This document shows, in pieces, positions 55,754-64,000 of a stretch of 64,000 nt of DNA. The stretch spans positions 239,491-303,490 of the forward strand of contig NZ_SBHZ01000007.1 of assembly GCF_004521985.1 (NCBI RefSeq), written 5' to 3'. The translations under genes were made by a program, and so were the position numbers. The stretch's first letter is position 1. Every line of letters starts with the position of its first letter. Under the pieces are notes generated by a model. That model saw only the letters and a list, made by a program, of their open reading frames with translations, did no database searches and was not told the origin of the DNA. The DNA comes from Ectopseudomonas khazarica (lineage in GTDB: Bacteria; Pseudomonadota; Gammaproteobacteria; Pseudomonadales; Pseudomonadaceae).

Positions 55754-58246
55754 ATGTTCAACCCGGCCAACGAAACCCATTTCAGCCTGAACATCGAAGG
55801 CGTCGAGCATGACCTGCAGGTGCTCGAGTTCAGTGGCCGCGAGGCCATCAGCCAGCCCTATCGCTTCGATGTGGAGCTGATCAGCGAACGCCCGGACATC
55901 GACCTGGAAAGCCTGCTGCACCAGCGTGCCTTTCTCGCTTTCAGCCCGAACGGCGAGGGTATTCACGGCCTCATCCACCGTGTCGAGCAGGGCGAGTCCG
56001 GCAAGCGCATGACCCGCTACCGACTGGCCATCGTGCCGCAGCTCAGTTACCTGGCGCACCGCACCAACCAGCGTATCTTCCAGCACCTGACGGTGCCGCA
56101 GATCGTTGCCCAGGTGCTTGAAGAGCACGGCATCGTGGAAGGGGGCTACCAGTTCCAGCTCGGTCCGACCGTCTACCCCGAGCGCGACTACTGCGTGCAG
56201 TACGACGAGAGCGACCTGCACTTCGTCCAGCGTCTGTGTGAAGAGGAAGGTATTCACTATCACTTCCAGCACAGCGAAAGCGGCCACGTGCTGACCTTTG
56301 GCGATGATCAGACGGCATTCGCCAAGCTGGGCCGACCGACGCCCTACATCCAGGACAGCGGCATGACCGCCGACGACCCGGTGATCAAGCGCCTGGCCCT
56401 GCGCCTGGAGACCCGGACCCGCAGCACCACGCGGCGCGACTACGATTTCGAGCAGCCACGCCTGTTGCTCGAGGCGACCTACCAGGGCGAGCAGGCTGGT
56501 GAGAACGACGGCCTGCCGGATCTGGAAGACTACGATTACCCCGGTCGCTACACCGACCGAGCGCGCGGCAAGCACCTGGCCAAGCGCGCCCTGGAGCGTC
56601 ACCGCGCGGACTACCAGCAACTGCAAGGCAATAGCGACGAGCCGCGCCTGGTCAGCGGCCACCTGCTGGAAATCTCCGAACACCCACGCAGCGAGTGGAA
56701 CGACCTCTGGCTGCTCACCGAAGTGCTGCACGAAGGCAAGCAGCCGCAGGTGCTGGAGGAGTCCATCACCAGTGATTCGGTACTGGGCAAAGGCCTCTCC
56801 AGACTGTTGCGTGGCGTGACCGGCGAAGCGGACTCCAGCGAGGGTGCTGACTTCCACCAGGGCTACCGCAACCGTTTCCTCGCCACGCCCTGGGATGTGC
56901 CCTATCGCCCGCCACTCGAGCATCCCAAACCCAAGGTGCTGGGTAGCCAGACGGCCGTCGTCACCGGCCCGGCCGGCGAAGAGATCCACTGCGACGAATA
57001 CGGCCGGGTGAAGGTGCAGTTCTTCTGGGACCGCGAAGGCCAAGCCGACGACAAGACCAGCTGCTGGCTGCGCGTCAGCTCCAGCTGGGCCGGCGATCGC
57101 TACGGCGCCATCACCATCCCGCGCATCGGCATGGAAGTGCTGGTCACCTTCCTCGAAGGCGACCCCGACCAGCCGCTGGTCACCGGCTGCCTGTACCACG
57201 CCGAGCACGTGGTGCCCTACGACCTGCCGGCGAACAAGACCCGCAGCGTGTTCAAGACCCTGAGCAGCCCCGGTGGTGGCGGCTACAACGAACTGCGCAT
57301 CGAGGACCGCAAGGGCGCCGAGCAGATCTACGTCCACGCCCAGCGCGACTGGGACGAGAACATCGAGCACGACCAGAAGATCCGCGTCGGCAACGAGCGC
57401 CACGACACCGTCGAGGCCAACAGCTACACCGAGCTCAAGGCCGAGGAACACCTCACCGTCACCGCCGAGCGCAAGGTCGAGGTCAAACCGCAGGACCATC
57501 TGACGGTGGGCACCGACCAGCACATCAAGCTGGGCACCGCGCAACTGACCAAGGCCGGCCGCGAGATCCACCTCAAGGCCGGGCAGAAAATGGTCATCGA
57601 GGCCGGCATCGAACTGACCCTCAAGGCCGGTGGCAGCTTCATCAAGCTCGACCCCGGCGGTATCACCATCAGCGGCCCACTGGCCCGCCTCAATGCCGGC
57701 GGCTCGCCGGGCAAGGGCTCGGGTATCGGCATCAAGCCACCCGTGTTGCCGGGCGCGGCGGATAGCGACAAGGCGGGGGATGTGCTGGAGCAGGTCCTGG
57801 GCAGCTTGTCCATGACTGAGCCGGCAGATCCACGCGAATACCGATTCAACATTCGTCTGCAGGATGTTCCAGGCGATGAGGGCTTTCCTTTGGCATACGC
57901 GCCATGGCGCATCGAGCGGGGTGACGAGAACGAGTTGCTGATGGAAGGTGAGGCTGATGCCGATGGTCGTGTGTCGCTTGATGAGACTCAGCAGAAACAA
58001 CTATCGAAGGTATACGCTCAGGCGCCTCGAAGTCTTTGGCTTAGCTACCCCGGCCAGCGGATAGCCTTGCGTGTTCACATGGAGCAGCAGGGTTGGGACA
58101 GTGAGCGTTATGCACTGGGGTCGATGGACTTCAGTAGCTGCGTCAGTCGTAACTCCAAAGGTAATGCGCTGCTGGAGAAAGATCGTAGTCAGCAGGATAG
58201 CCAGTGCAGTAGCGATCTGTTTACCCACCTTCAATCCAAGGAATGA
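55754..58246 (+). CDS. vgrG: VgrG spike protein with C-terminal extension
   Basis: The 830-residue VgrG has the gp27-like head (FSLNIEGVEHDLQVLEFSGREAI), the gp5 OB-fold (TAVVTGPAGEEIHCDEYGRVKVQFFWDREG) and a DUF2345-like beta-helix up to about residue 660 (GSFIKLDPGGITISG). After a Gly-rich linker (GGSPGKGSGIG), about 150 residues form an extension (EYRFNIRLQDVPGDEGFPLAYAPW, GRVSLDETQQKQL) that resembles a transthyretin-like adaptor and probably loads the phospholipase encoded next. Base composition drops in this 3' part, suggesting module exchange together with the effector. Confidence 0.95.
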   Translation: MFNPANETHFSLNIEGVEHDLQVLEFSGREAISQPYRFDVELISERPDIDLESLLHQRAFLAFSPNGEGIHGLIHRVEQGESGKRMTRYRLAIVPQLSYLAHRTNQRIFQHLTVPQIVAQVLEEHGIVEGGYQFQLGPTVYPERDYCVQYDESDLHFVQRLCEEEGIHYHFQHSESGHVLTFGDDQTAFAKLGRPTPYIQDSGMTADDPVIKRLALRLETRTRSTTRRDYDFEQPRLLLEATYQGEQAGENDGLPDLEDYDYPGRYTDRARGKHLAKRALERHRADYQQLQGNSDEPRLVSGHLLEISEHPRSEWNDLWLLTEVLHEGKQPQVLEESITSDSVLGKGLSRLLRGVTGEADSSEGADFHQGYRNRFLATPWDVPYRPPLEHPKPKVLGSQTAVVTGPAGEEIHCDEYGRVKVQFFWDREGQADDKTSCWLRVSSSWAGDRYGAITIPRIGMEVLVTFLEGDPDQPLVTGCLYHAEHVVPYDLPANKTRSVFKTLSSPGGGGYNELRIEDRKGAEQIYVHAQRDWDENIEHDQKIRVGNERHDTVEANSYTELKAEEHLTVTAERKVEVKPQDHLTVGTDQHIKLGTAQLTKAGREIHLKAGQKMVIEAGIELTLKAGGSFIKLDPGGITISGPLARLNAGGSPGKGSGIGIKPPVLPGAADSDKAGDVLEQVLGSLSMTEPADPREYRFNIRLQDVPGDEGFPLAYAPWRIERGDENELLMEGEADADGRVSLDETQQKQLSKVYAQAPRSLWLSYPGQRIALRVHMEQQGWDSERYALGSMDFSSCVSRNSKGNALLEKDRSQQDSQCSSDLFTHLQSKE

Positions 58247-61200
58247 ATGCTCATGGCAACTGACTCTGCCTACAACGGGATCCGCGCAAAAGAACTCAAT
58301 CAGATTAATGCGCAGGACGGGCGTGCCTATGCGGCCTACTCCGCTCCGGATTTCTTTCTCAACGGAGAAAATCTGTTTGCACCCAAGCGTACGGGCAATC
58401 AGGTTCGTTTTTTTACCACGGGAAGTGACTACTTCAAGGACGTTGCAGCTTCCATCGATCAAGCCAGTCGATGCATTTTTATCACTGGCTGGCAGGTCAA
58501 CTACGACGTCTTGCTCGATGGCAAGCGAAGCCTTTGGCAGTGCCTGCATCAGGCTCTCAAACGCCAGTCGACCTTGAAGATTTATGTCATGCCCTGGCTG
58601 AGTCCATCCGGCAGCGTAGGTACTTACGACTTCGAGACCATGCTGGCCGTCTTTCAGCTCAACGCTGGTTTGCCGGGCGGCCCTCGCGCCTTCTGCACAC
58701 CGGCTATCCAACAGAGCGATATGAAGGGACTCGGCGTTGCGTTTTCTCACCACCAGAAATCAGTCGTAATCGACAACCGAATCGCCTATGTCGGAGGAAT
58801 CGACCTTGCCTACGGGCGGCGTGACGACAATAACTTCAGCCTGGATGCCAGTGCCAGGCAGGGTAATGATGCCTACAACCCTGGGCTGCCGAAGTTGGGG
58901 TGGATGGATCTGGATAAGCATGTCAGCTCGATGGGGCTGATGATGGCCACGCTGTTCGACATGTCCAGGCCCGTGTCGGAGACCAGCCTGATTCCGCTCA
59001 GCAGGAGTACGGCGTTAAACGGTGCTAGCCATGTTGCGGACTTTTTCCGCAGTCCACCGTTCTCCGCTCTGCAGTGGTTGAATCGCGCCAAGAACAGCGC
59101 ACAGGAGAATCTCGACGAGGGCTTTGAGCGTCTCAGTGCTGTCCAGCGTCAGATGGTCGGAAAAAGTATCCAGGCTATGGCCAGATTGATTGGCGACAAC
59201 CTCGATACAGTTCCGATGGCAGAGGAGTTGAAGCAACGCTTGCGAGAGTGGTTGCAGGAGCTTCGTGAGGCAGCGGGTAATCTTTATGAGTCATTACGTA
59301 TCAAGAGCATCCAGCTGATCAGCCAGTGGATGAGTGAGACCGAGCTTGGTCAGGTGCTTACCGTTCTCAGCGGCAAGAGTTTCGATGATATTCCCGGCGC
59401 ATATCGAGAGAGGACCAACGAGTTGGCCAGCTCGATGCTTTGGTTCATCTATCACTTGCTACAGGAACGCTCGGGGCAGCATCTGGAGCCTTATGCTTAT
59501 CTGCATGAGGAACCGCAGCCACTGGCGTCACCGGACAATGGCCGTTTGGCGGAGGATCAGCCGCGCATGCCCTGGCAGGATGTGCACTGCCGCATCGAAG
59601 GTCCCTCCGTATATGACGTGGCGCGTAATTTCATCGACCGCTGGAATGGGCAGCAAGCCTACCTCGCCGATACGCCTGCACTGCAGGACACCACGCTGGT
59701 GCGTAATCTGCTAGAGGCAGTCGTACGCTGGCTCAATACGTTGGTAAGTGATCTCGGCCTGGAACGTCTGGGTGTCAAACTCAAGGTGAGCGATGCTCCG
59801 CGCCTGAACTTCCCCAAACCACAACCTGTATGGATCAATGCTTCCGAACAGTTGCCCGTGGCGCCCAGCGCACAGCCAGGTGGCATGAGTGTGCAGGTGC
59901 TGCGCAGTGCCTCCAGCCGTATGACCCAGCAGGAGCAGGTGGGGAGAGGCAAGGCAGGCGTCAACCTGCCCTTGCCTGCGGGTATCGACAATGGAGGAGT
60001 CCAGGCAAACTGTAAGGCCGCCATGCTGCAGGCTATCTCTAGCTCGCAGCACTTCATCTATATCGAGAACCAGTTCTTTCAGAGTGCGTATGGAGACGAG
60101 CGCGAAATTTTTGATGACGCTCCTCTTTCTGGCCCGATGGCGAGCCTGCGTGATCCTGGCAGTTTGCGCCAGGATTACGTCGCTCGCGTGCGGCTGCGCG
60201 AAGCGTTGGAGGCCGAGGATATCTGGCAGCTGGACTGGAAGGAAATCGATAGCATTGCCCAGGAGCCCAGTACCGAGGCGCGCCAGTTTTTGAAAAGTTT
60301 GCAGGCCATGTGGGGCATCAATGTCCAGGGCTGGCTAACCCACAAGTTGGGTGCAGCGCAGAGGGGACTGATCAATGGCATTGGCGAGGCCTTGGCCAAC
60401 CGTATTGGGCGGGCTATCGATGAGGGGCGTCCCTTTCATGTCTACATGATTCTACCGGTGCATCCAGAAGGTGCGCTGAACGTTCTAAACATCATGCATC
60501 AGGTTAGTTTGACCATGCAGAGTCTGGCTTTTGGCGAGAACAGTCTGATCAAACGTATCCAGAAACGCATGGCCTTGCGCGAACTGCTGGATCGCAAAGT
60601 GAGCCGCGCCGAGGCACTCAAGGTCATCGAGCGCAAGGACGCAACCAACCGGCCTGTATACGAGCAACAGGACTGGAGTCGCTACCTGACCCTGCTTAAT
60701 CTGCGCACCTGGGAAAGCTTGACGGGGCGTGTGGTTACTGAACAGATCTACGTGCACAGTAAGTTATTGATCGCTGATGATCGTGTGGCCATTCTCGGTA
60801 GTGCGAATATCAATGACCGTAGCCTACTGGGTACCCGTGATTCCGAGCTGGCAGTCATCGTTCGCGATAGTACTCCGGTGCAGGCCAAGCTCGACGGCAA
60901 GCAGGTACATACCGTCGGTAAGGCCGTGCATCAGTTACGAGTCGATCTATGGAAGAAGCACTTTGGCTTGTCCATGGCCGCAGGCTCATCCGGCGTCACT
61001 CCGGCAACCGGGCTGGAGCAGTATCTGGAGCAGCCCGCGGCGGAGGGCACTTGGAAGGCGATACAGGCGCGCGCGCAAACGAATGCGGATTTTTATAACA
61101 GTTCTTTTGATTTCATTCCGCAGAACATCAGCCAGGTACAAGCACGCAAAACGCCGGACTTGAAGCAATTTAGAAAAACAGGCTTCCCTGCCTCAACTTG

Positions 61201-61498
61201 GCCGACCTGGGCATACCGAGATCTGGTGCATATCGATCACGGTGGGGAGTTGATGGCCCCCATGCCTCATGAAGAGCGCTTCTGGCGTTCCAATACCCTG
61301 GATGATGTACAGACATTCTCGCCACCCGTCGGTGTGCAGGGCTTTATCTGCGCCTTGCCCGTCAACTGGACACGCGGTGAGAACAATGACTCCGGTATCA
61401 ACCTGAGCATTCTTGCTCAGAATTTTGAGCAGCCCGAGCGTGATCGCGCACTGGCTCAAACTGATAGCGAACGGAAAGAAGAGAGCCGCCACGCATGA
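58247..61498 (+). CDS. T6SS phospholipase D effector (Tle5/PldA type)
   Basis: This 1083-residue protein carries two HKD motifs of the phospholipase D superfamily: HxKxxxxD as HHQKSVVID (residues 168-176) and HSKLLIADD (about residue 836). Each is followed by a GS/GG-x-N-like region (YVGGIDLAYG; LGSANINDRS). Size and architecture fit Tle5a (PldA, an H2-T6SS effector degrading phosphatidylethanolamine) better than the shorter Tle5b. There is no signal peptide, as expected for VgrG-delivered cargo. ATG at 58247 or 58253 (AAGGA upstream) may start it. Its stop overlaps the immunity gene by 4 bp. Confidence 0.9.
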   Translation: MLMATDSAYNGIRAKELNQINAQDGRAYAAYSAPDFFLNGENLFAPKRTGNQVRFFTTGSDYFKDVAASIDQASRCIFITGWQVNYDVLLDGKRSLWQCLHQALKRQSTLKIYVMPWLSPSGSVGTYDFETMLAVFQLNAGLPGGPRAFCTPAIQQSDMKGLGVAFSHHQKSVVIDNRIAYVGGIDLAYGRRDDNNFSLDASARQGNDAYNPGLPKLGWMDLDKHVSSMGLMMATLFDMSRPVSETSLIPLSRSTALNGASHVADFFRSPPFSALQWLNRAKNSAQENLDEGFERLSAVQRQMVGKSIQAMARLIGDNLDTVPMAEELKQRLREWLQELREAAGNLYESLRIKSIQLISQWMSETELGQVLTVLSGKSFDDIPGAYRERTNELASSMLWFIYHLLQERSGQHLEPYAYLHEEPQPLASPDNGRLAEDQPRMPWQDVHCRIEGPSVYDVARNFIDRWNGQQAYLADTPALQDTTLVRNLLEAVVRWLNTLVSDLGLERLGVKLKVSDAPRLNFPKPQPVWINASEQLPVAPSAQPGGMSVQVLRSASSRMTQQEQVGRGKAGVNLPLPAGIDNGGVQANCKAAMLQAISSSQHFIYIENQFFQSAYGDEREIFDDAPLSGPMASLRDPGSLRQDYVARVRLREALEAEDIWQLDWKEIDSIAQEPSTEARQFLKSLQAMWGINVQGWLTHKLGAAQRGLINGIGEALANRIGRAIDEGRPFHVYMILPVHPEGALNVLNIMHQVSLTMQSLAFGENSLIKRIQKRMALRELLDRKVSRAEALKVIERKDATNRPVYEQQDWSRYLTLLNLRTWESLTGRVVTEQIYVHSKLLIADDRVAILGSANINDRSLLGTRDSELAVIVRDSTPVQAKLDGKQVHTVGKAVHQLRVDLWKKHFGLSMAAGSSGVTPATGLEQYLEQPAAEGTWKAIQARAQTNADFYNSSFDFIPQNISQVQARKTPDLKQFRKTGFPASTWPTWAYRDLVHIDHGGELMAPMPHEERFWRSNTLDDVQTFSPPVGVQGFICALPVNWTRGENNDSGINLSILAQNFEQPERDRALAQTDSERKEESRHA

Positions 61499-62643
61499 AG
61501 ATTTTATTCCGGTGCCTGAGCCTGGGTCTGATGTTCCCGGTGAGCATGGTGTTCGCCGAGACGTTGCGCCAGGAATGTCTTGGGCGCATGACCTTTGATG
61601 TGCCAGAGGATATGCAGTGGGCAACCTATTCCGCTCAGCGAACTGACAGAATTACCGATGGACGAGGGGGGCATGTCTTTACCCCCAAAGTGACGGCAAA
61701 AGGGGATGTGGGCAGTTATGATTATGACGGCCTGACTATTCGAGTGAGTGCTATTGTTGATCGCGACACATTTGATGGGGCTGCAAGGTATATCAAAGGC
61801 ACAGCGAGTTTGTATCAAGAAGAGCTGACCAAAGAGCTGGCCAGAAAAAAGAATGCGCTTGAGGAATTAAGAGAGCTTGATAGGAAGGAAAGTACAGAGG
61901 TAACTAGAGAGGCTGTAGAGAGGTTTGCGAAAAACATAGAAGAAGTTGAGCGCCAAATACCTTTAACAAAAGTCTACGATTTTGATCTTGGCATCCCCGA
62001 TGCTTATTTTCTAGGAGACGATGTTTCTCCCGCAGATGCCTTGCTCTGGCGCAATAATCGAGTTTACTACTTTGGTTTCTCCAAGGCCGGCCCCGATTCC
62101 GCCAAGCGTATCAAGGCGCTGATGGAGCGTTTTCAGCCGCGTGAATTGTATGAAGTGCCCAAAGGCCCAGGTTTCTGCTTCCCCTACGGGTTTATCGCCG
62201 ATGATGGCAAGACCGCCTACAGCATCAAGAATAGTCTGCGTTTCACCCAGACTCCCAACGTGATCTTTACCCTGATCAATGCCTCAGCCAACGATCCTTG
62301 GCAAACCAAGCCCACGTTAGGTACCTATGACACGGACTATCGCCCAGGCTATGACGCCGAAAAATGGCAGAAAACTCCGTTTATCGAGCGCATTCAGCTT
62401 GGCAAGCGCCTGGCAGGTCTGGAAGGCTGGCGCCTGGATCCCAAGTTGGAGTCTGGTGAGCAGGAGCGTGCCTGGTTCGCCCTGGCACACCGGGGTGGCA
62501 CGGCTTCTCCCTTGTTGGCAGTACAGATGACCACCTTTCAGAAAGGCACGGACGACCTGTCCCAGCATACGCCGCCACCGGAAGCAGTCATCCCTCGCTT
62601 CAAGAAACTCAGTGAAAGCATTCGTGAGGACTTGGCCCGGTAG
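61495..62643 (+). CDS. Tli4-like T6SS immunity protein for the phospholipase
   Basis: The 382-residue protein has a signal peptide (MKILFRCLSLGLMFPVSMVFAE), so it is periplasmic, where PldA-type effectors act. After ECLGRMTFDVPEDMQW, the opening of Tli4-family immunity proteins, it has a Lys/Glu-rich coiled segment (about residues 105-155) and a C-terminal domain ending FKKLSESIREDLA. It is coupled to the effector by ATGA. The central segment is AT-rich. Confidence 0.85.
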   Translation: MKILFRCLSLGLMFPVSMVFAETLRQECLGRMTFDVPEDMQWATYSAQRTDRITDGRGGHVFTPKVTAKGDVGSYDYDGLTIRVSAIVDRDTFDGAARYIKGTASLYQEELTKELARKKNALEELRELDRKESTEVTREAVERFAKNIEEVERQIPLTKVYDFDLGIPDAYFLGDDVSPADALLWRNNRVYYFGFSKAGPDSAKRIKALMERFQPRELYEVPKGPGFCFPYGFIADDGKTAYSIKNSLRFTQTPNVIFTLINASANDPWQTKPTLGTYDTDYRPGYDAEKWQKTPFIERIQLGKRLAGLEGWRLDPKLESGEQERAWFALAHRGGTASPLLAVQMTTFQKGTDDLSQHTPPPEAVIPRFKKLSESIREDLAR

Positions 62644-62664
62644 GCAAGCTTATTTCCAGGGAAC

Positions 62665-62726
62665 AAAAAGGAACAGATTTATTTGCTGACGTCATTTGAC
62701 TTGGCTTGGATGAATCTGTCCTTTTT
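62665..62726. repeat. Inverted repeat between immunity genes
   Basis: AAAAAGGAACAGATT (62665-62679) and AATCTGTCCTTTTT (62713-62726) are near-perfect inverted arms around a 33-bp centre, with another AATCTGT shortly after. The wording resembles AAAAGGGGACAGATTTATT palindromes associated with REP-type tyrosine transposases. It could be a mobile palindrome remnant or a terminator-like structure between the two immunity genes. Confidence 0.65.
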
Positions 62727-62755
62727 GACAAATCTGTATTGGTAGTGGCCTGAGC

Positions 62756-63655
62756 ATGAAGGTTATTGTTTCTTTCATGGCTGTTTTGTTGTTGCTTGAA
62801 GGGAACTGTGCGATGGCCGAGTCCGACTATCGTAACTTTGTATGCGTCCATGAAAAAGACCATTTGCCACTCTTGGATGCAGAGGCCGATGCTTGGTACA
62901 AAGAGGCGCTTTCCCTGACCAAACGCCAATATGAAATACGTGGCAGCGTCCGTCAGGACATTCTGGCGCTTTACCACAAAGCTGCAGCCCGCGATCACTG
63001 GAAGGCCATGCATAATTTGGCGGGGTTATACCGTACTGGCTGGCCTGATGCGTTGGACAAAGATCCGCAGAGGGCACTGGATCTATACGAGCGCATGGTA
63101 CAACTAGGGGTTCCGCAGGGTTTCTACGATATAGCTGCGATGATTGGCAAACGTAATGGCTTGACCAATCCAGCAACTGATGGTTTGACCTATCTCGACA
63201 AGGCCGCACAGCTGGGCAATCCGGCAGCTCAGCTTAGGCTTGGACAGATTTACATTTACGAATTGAAAGAAATTAACTTGGGCCTTAAGTATGTGAACTG
63301 CTCCGCAGAGCAAGACTATGCTGAAGCGTATTACGAACTAGGCATGTTTTACGGTATTAAAAGTAACTTCCCGCTGGCAGCTAGGAACTATCAAATAGCA
63401 GCTTCGCTTGGGCACGGTACTTCAGCAATGAAGCTGGCTGGGTGCTTCGATAAAGAGACTCCAGCTCACTTGGCACTTTATTACAAGCCAGATGAAAAGC
63501 TGTATGCATTGTACGATCATATAAGCAACCAACTTAATGACGACCCTGATCTGCGCTTTCCCAATCTGGTAAAAGACCATCCTCTCCCCCCTCATCCGAC
63601 CCAGGGTTACGATGCTGATAAACCCATCGACTGGAAACCGGATGAATTGAAATGA
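62756..63655 (+). CDS. Sel1-repeat (DUF6396-like) putative immunity protein
   Basis: The 299-residue protein has a signal peptide (residues 1-21) and several Sel1-like helical repeats (WKAMHNLAGLYRTGW, GNPAAQLRLGQIYIYE, YAEAYYELGMFYG, GHGTSAMKLAGCFD). Proteins of this type act as immunity proteins against Tle5b phospholipase effectors in P. aeruginosa (the PA5086-PA5088 group). Here it follows a Tle5a-like effector and a Tli4-like immunity gene, so it may be a second line of protection or an orphan. A decayed copy follows directly. Confidence 0.75.
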   Translation: MKVIVSFMAVLLLLEGNCAMAESDYRNFVCVHEKDHLPLLDAEADAWYKEALSLTKRQYEIRGSVRQDILALYHKAAARDHWKAMHNLAGLYRTGWPDALDKDPQRALDLYERMVQLGVPQGFYDIAAMIGKRNGLTNPATDGLTYLDKAAQLGNPAAQLRLGQIYIYELKEINLGLKYVNCSAEQDYAEAYYELGMFYGIKSNFPLAARNYQIAASLGHGTSAMKLAGCFDKETPAHLALYYKPDEKLYALYDHISNQLNDDPDLRFPNLVKDHPLPPHPTQGYDADKPIDWKPDELK

Positions 63656-63905
63656 GGGGCAAGGCAGAAGCGCTTGTAAACAAAATGCTTGAAATGCACC
63701 ACGTTGTGTTCACGACAGTGCTGCTCTTGTCTGCGGACAGTTATGCCATAGCCGAGCCCGGATTCCGCCTTTTCATGTGAAGGTCGATGCTTGATATGCA
63801 GACTCACTGGCTCTGAACAAGTGTCAATGTGAAAGGCGTAGCAGTGCCTGCCAAGGCACGCTGAGTCCGTGCGATGAAGCCGCCTTTCACGATTATTGGA
63901 AATTG
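63652..63905 (+). pseudogene. Decayed second copy of the Sel1-repeat immunity gene
   Basis: An ATG overlapping the previous stop opens a 42-codon frame whose signal-peptide-like region (VVFTTVLLLSADSYAIAEP) parallels the parent's start. Relative to the parent, 37 bp are missing between GCCGAG (63751 versus 62816) and GATGCTTG (63786 versus 62888), which shifts the frame. The following 116 bp (63786-63901) align without gaps to 62888-63003 at roughly two-thirds identity, and a conserved TGG Trp codon is TGA (63792-63794). The gene is therefore broken. Confidence 0.8.
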
Positions 63906-63924
63906 ATTCAAGGAGGAAGAACCA

Positions 63925-64000
63925 ATGAAAGTACTGTTGATCATCGCCACGTCGCTGCTCGGGGTTCTGGCGTTGCTTTCGGCGTTGCTATGGATGGGGG
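63925..64000 (+). CDS. Start of a further gene, cut by the window edge
   Basis: AGGAGG ends 10 nt upstream of the ATG at 63925. The visible 25 codons encode a signal peptide or membrane anchor (MKVLLIIATSLLGVLALLS). Its position after a decayed immunity copy suggests another member of the immunity array, but the sequence ends too soon to say. Confidence 0.55.
   Translation, partial: MKVLLIIATSLLGVLALLSALLWMG

Overview
The window is a stretch of high-GC gammaproteobacterial chromosome that reads as Pseudomonas. The trpBA operon divergent from trpI, the HSI-II-type type VI secretion (T6SS) gene order, a periplasmic lysozyme inhibitor and several Fur-controlled TonB receptor systems all fit that genus. 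I cannot fix the species from sequence alone. No rRNA, tRNA, CRISPR array or intact insertion sequence was seen.

Layout. 0-9.5 kb: the end of a D-Ala-D-Ala endopeptidase gene, a LysR/dkgB divergent pair, a Fur-controlled TonB receptor with its AraC-type regulator, an SDR, a SulP transporter, and a two-gene HTH-nucleotidyltransferase/HEPN cassette with a duplicated operator. 9.6-12.6 kb: trpBA with divergent trpI. 12.7-21.5 kb: two consecutive cell-surface-signalling modules (ECF sigma, FecR-type anti-sigma, STN-containing TonB receptor). They share a promoter-like element, and the second module is split by a 153-bp tandem repeat array. 21.6-30.9 kb: dodecin, an epimerase, a lipoprotein, a fused SpmA/SpmB-like membrane protein, an Ivy lysozyme-inhibitor operon with two tiny membrane proteins, a thioesterase, a divergently arranged TakP-type TRAP transporter and a hexose-6-phosphate mutarotase.

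31.3-64 kb: a complete T6SS locus in HSI-II order (tssA, B, C, E, F, G, H, sfa, orfX, fha, tssJ, K, L, M, stp, stk), then vgrG, a Tle5-type phospholipase D effector and immunity genes. Its promoter region carries four TTGCGCAA-type motifs at an exact 12-bp period. Between tssE and tssF lies an AT-richer island of about 4 kb. It holds a PAAR protein with a C-terminal tail, a lysozyme-like putative effector, several small membrane-anchored putative immunity proteins, a lipoprotein and a 342-residue membrane protein. The island contains a truncated second copy of the tssF 5' end and a degenerate, frame-fused copy of the effector/immunity junction, so it looks like a site of repeated effector-module gain and decay.

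At the right edge, the phospholipase effector is followed by two unrelated kinds of immunity gene (Tli4-like and Sel1-repeat). A decayed second copy of the Sel1 gene follows, and then the start of one more gene. The most interesting material is the two T6SS effector/immunity islands, the iteron-like array in front of tssA, and the paired operators in front of the nucleotidyltransferase/HEPN cassette.
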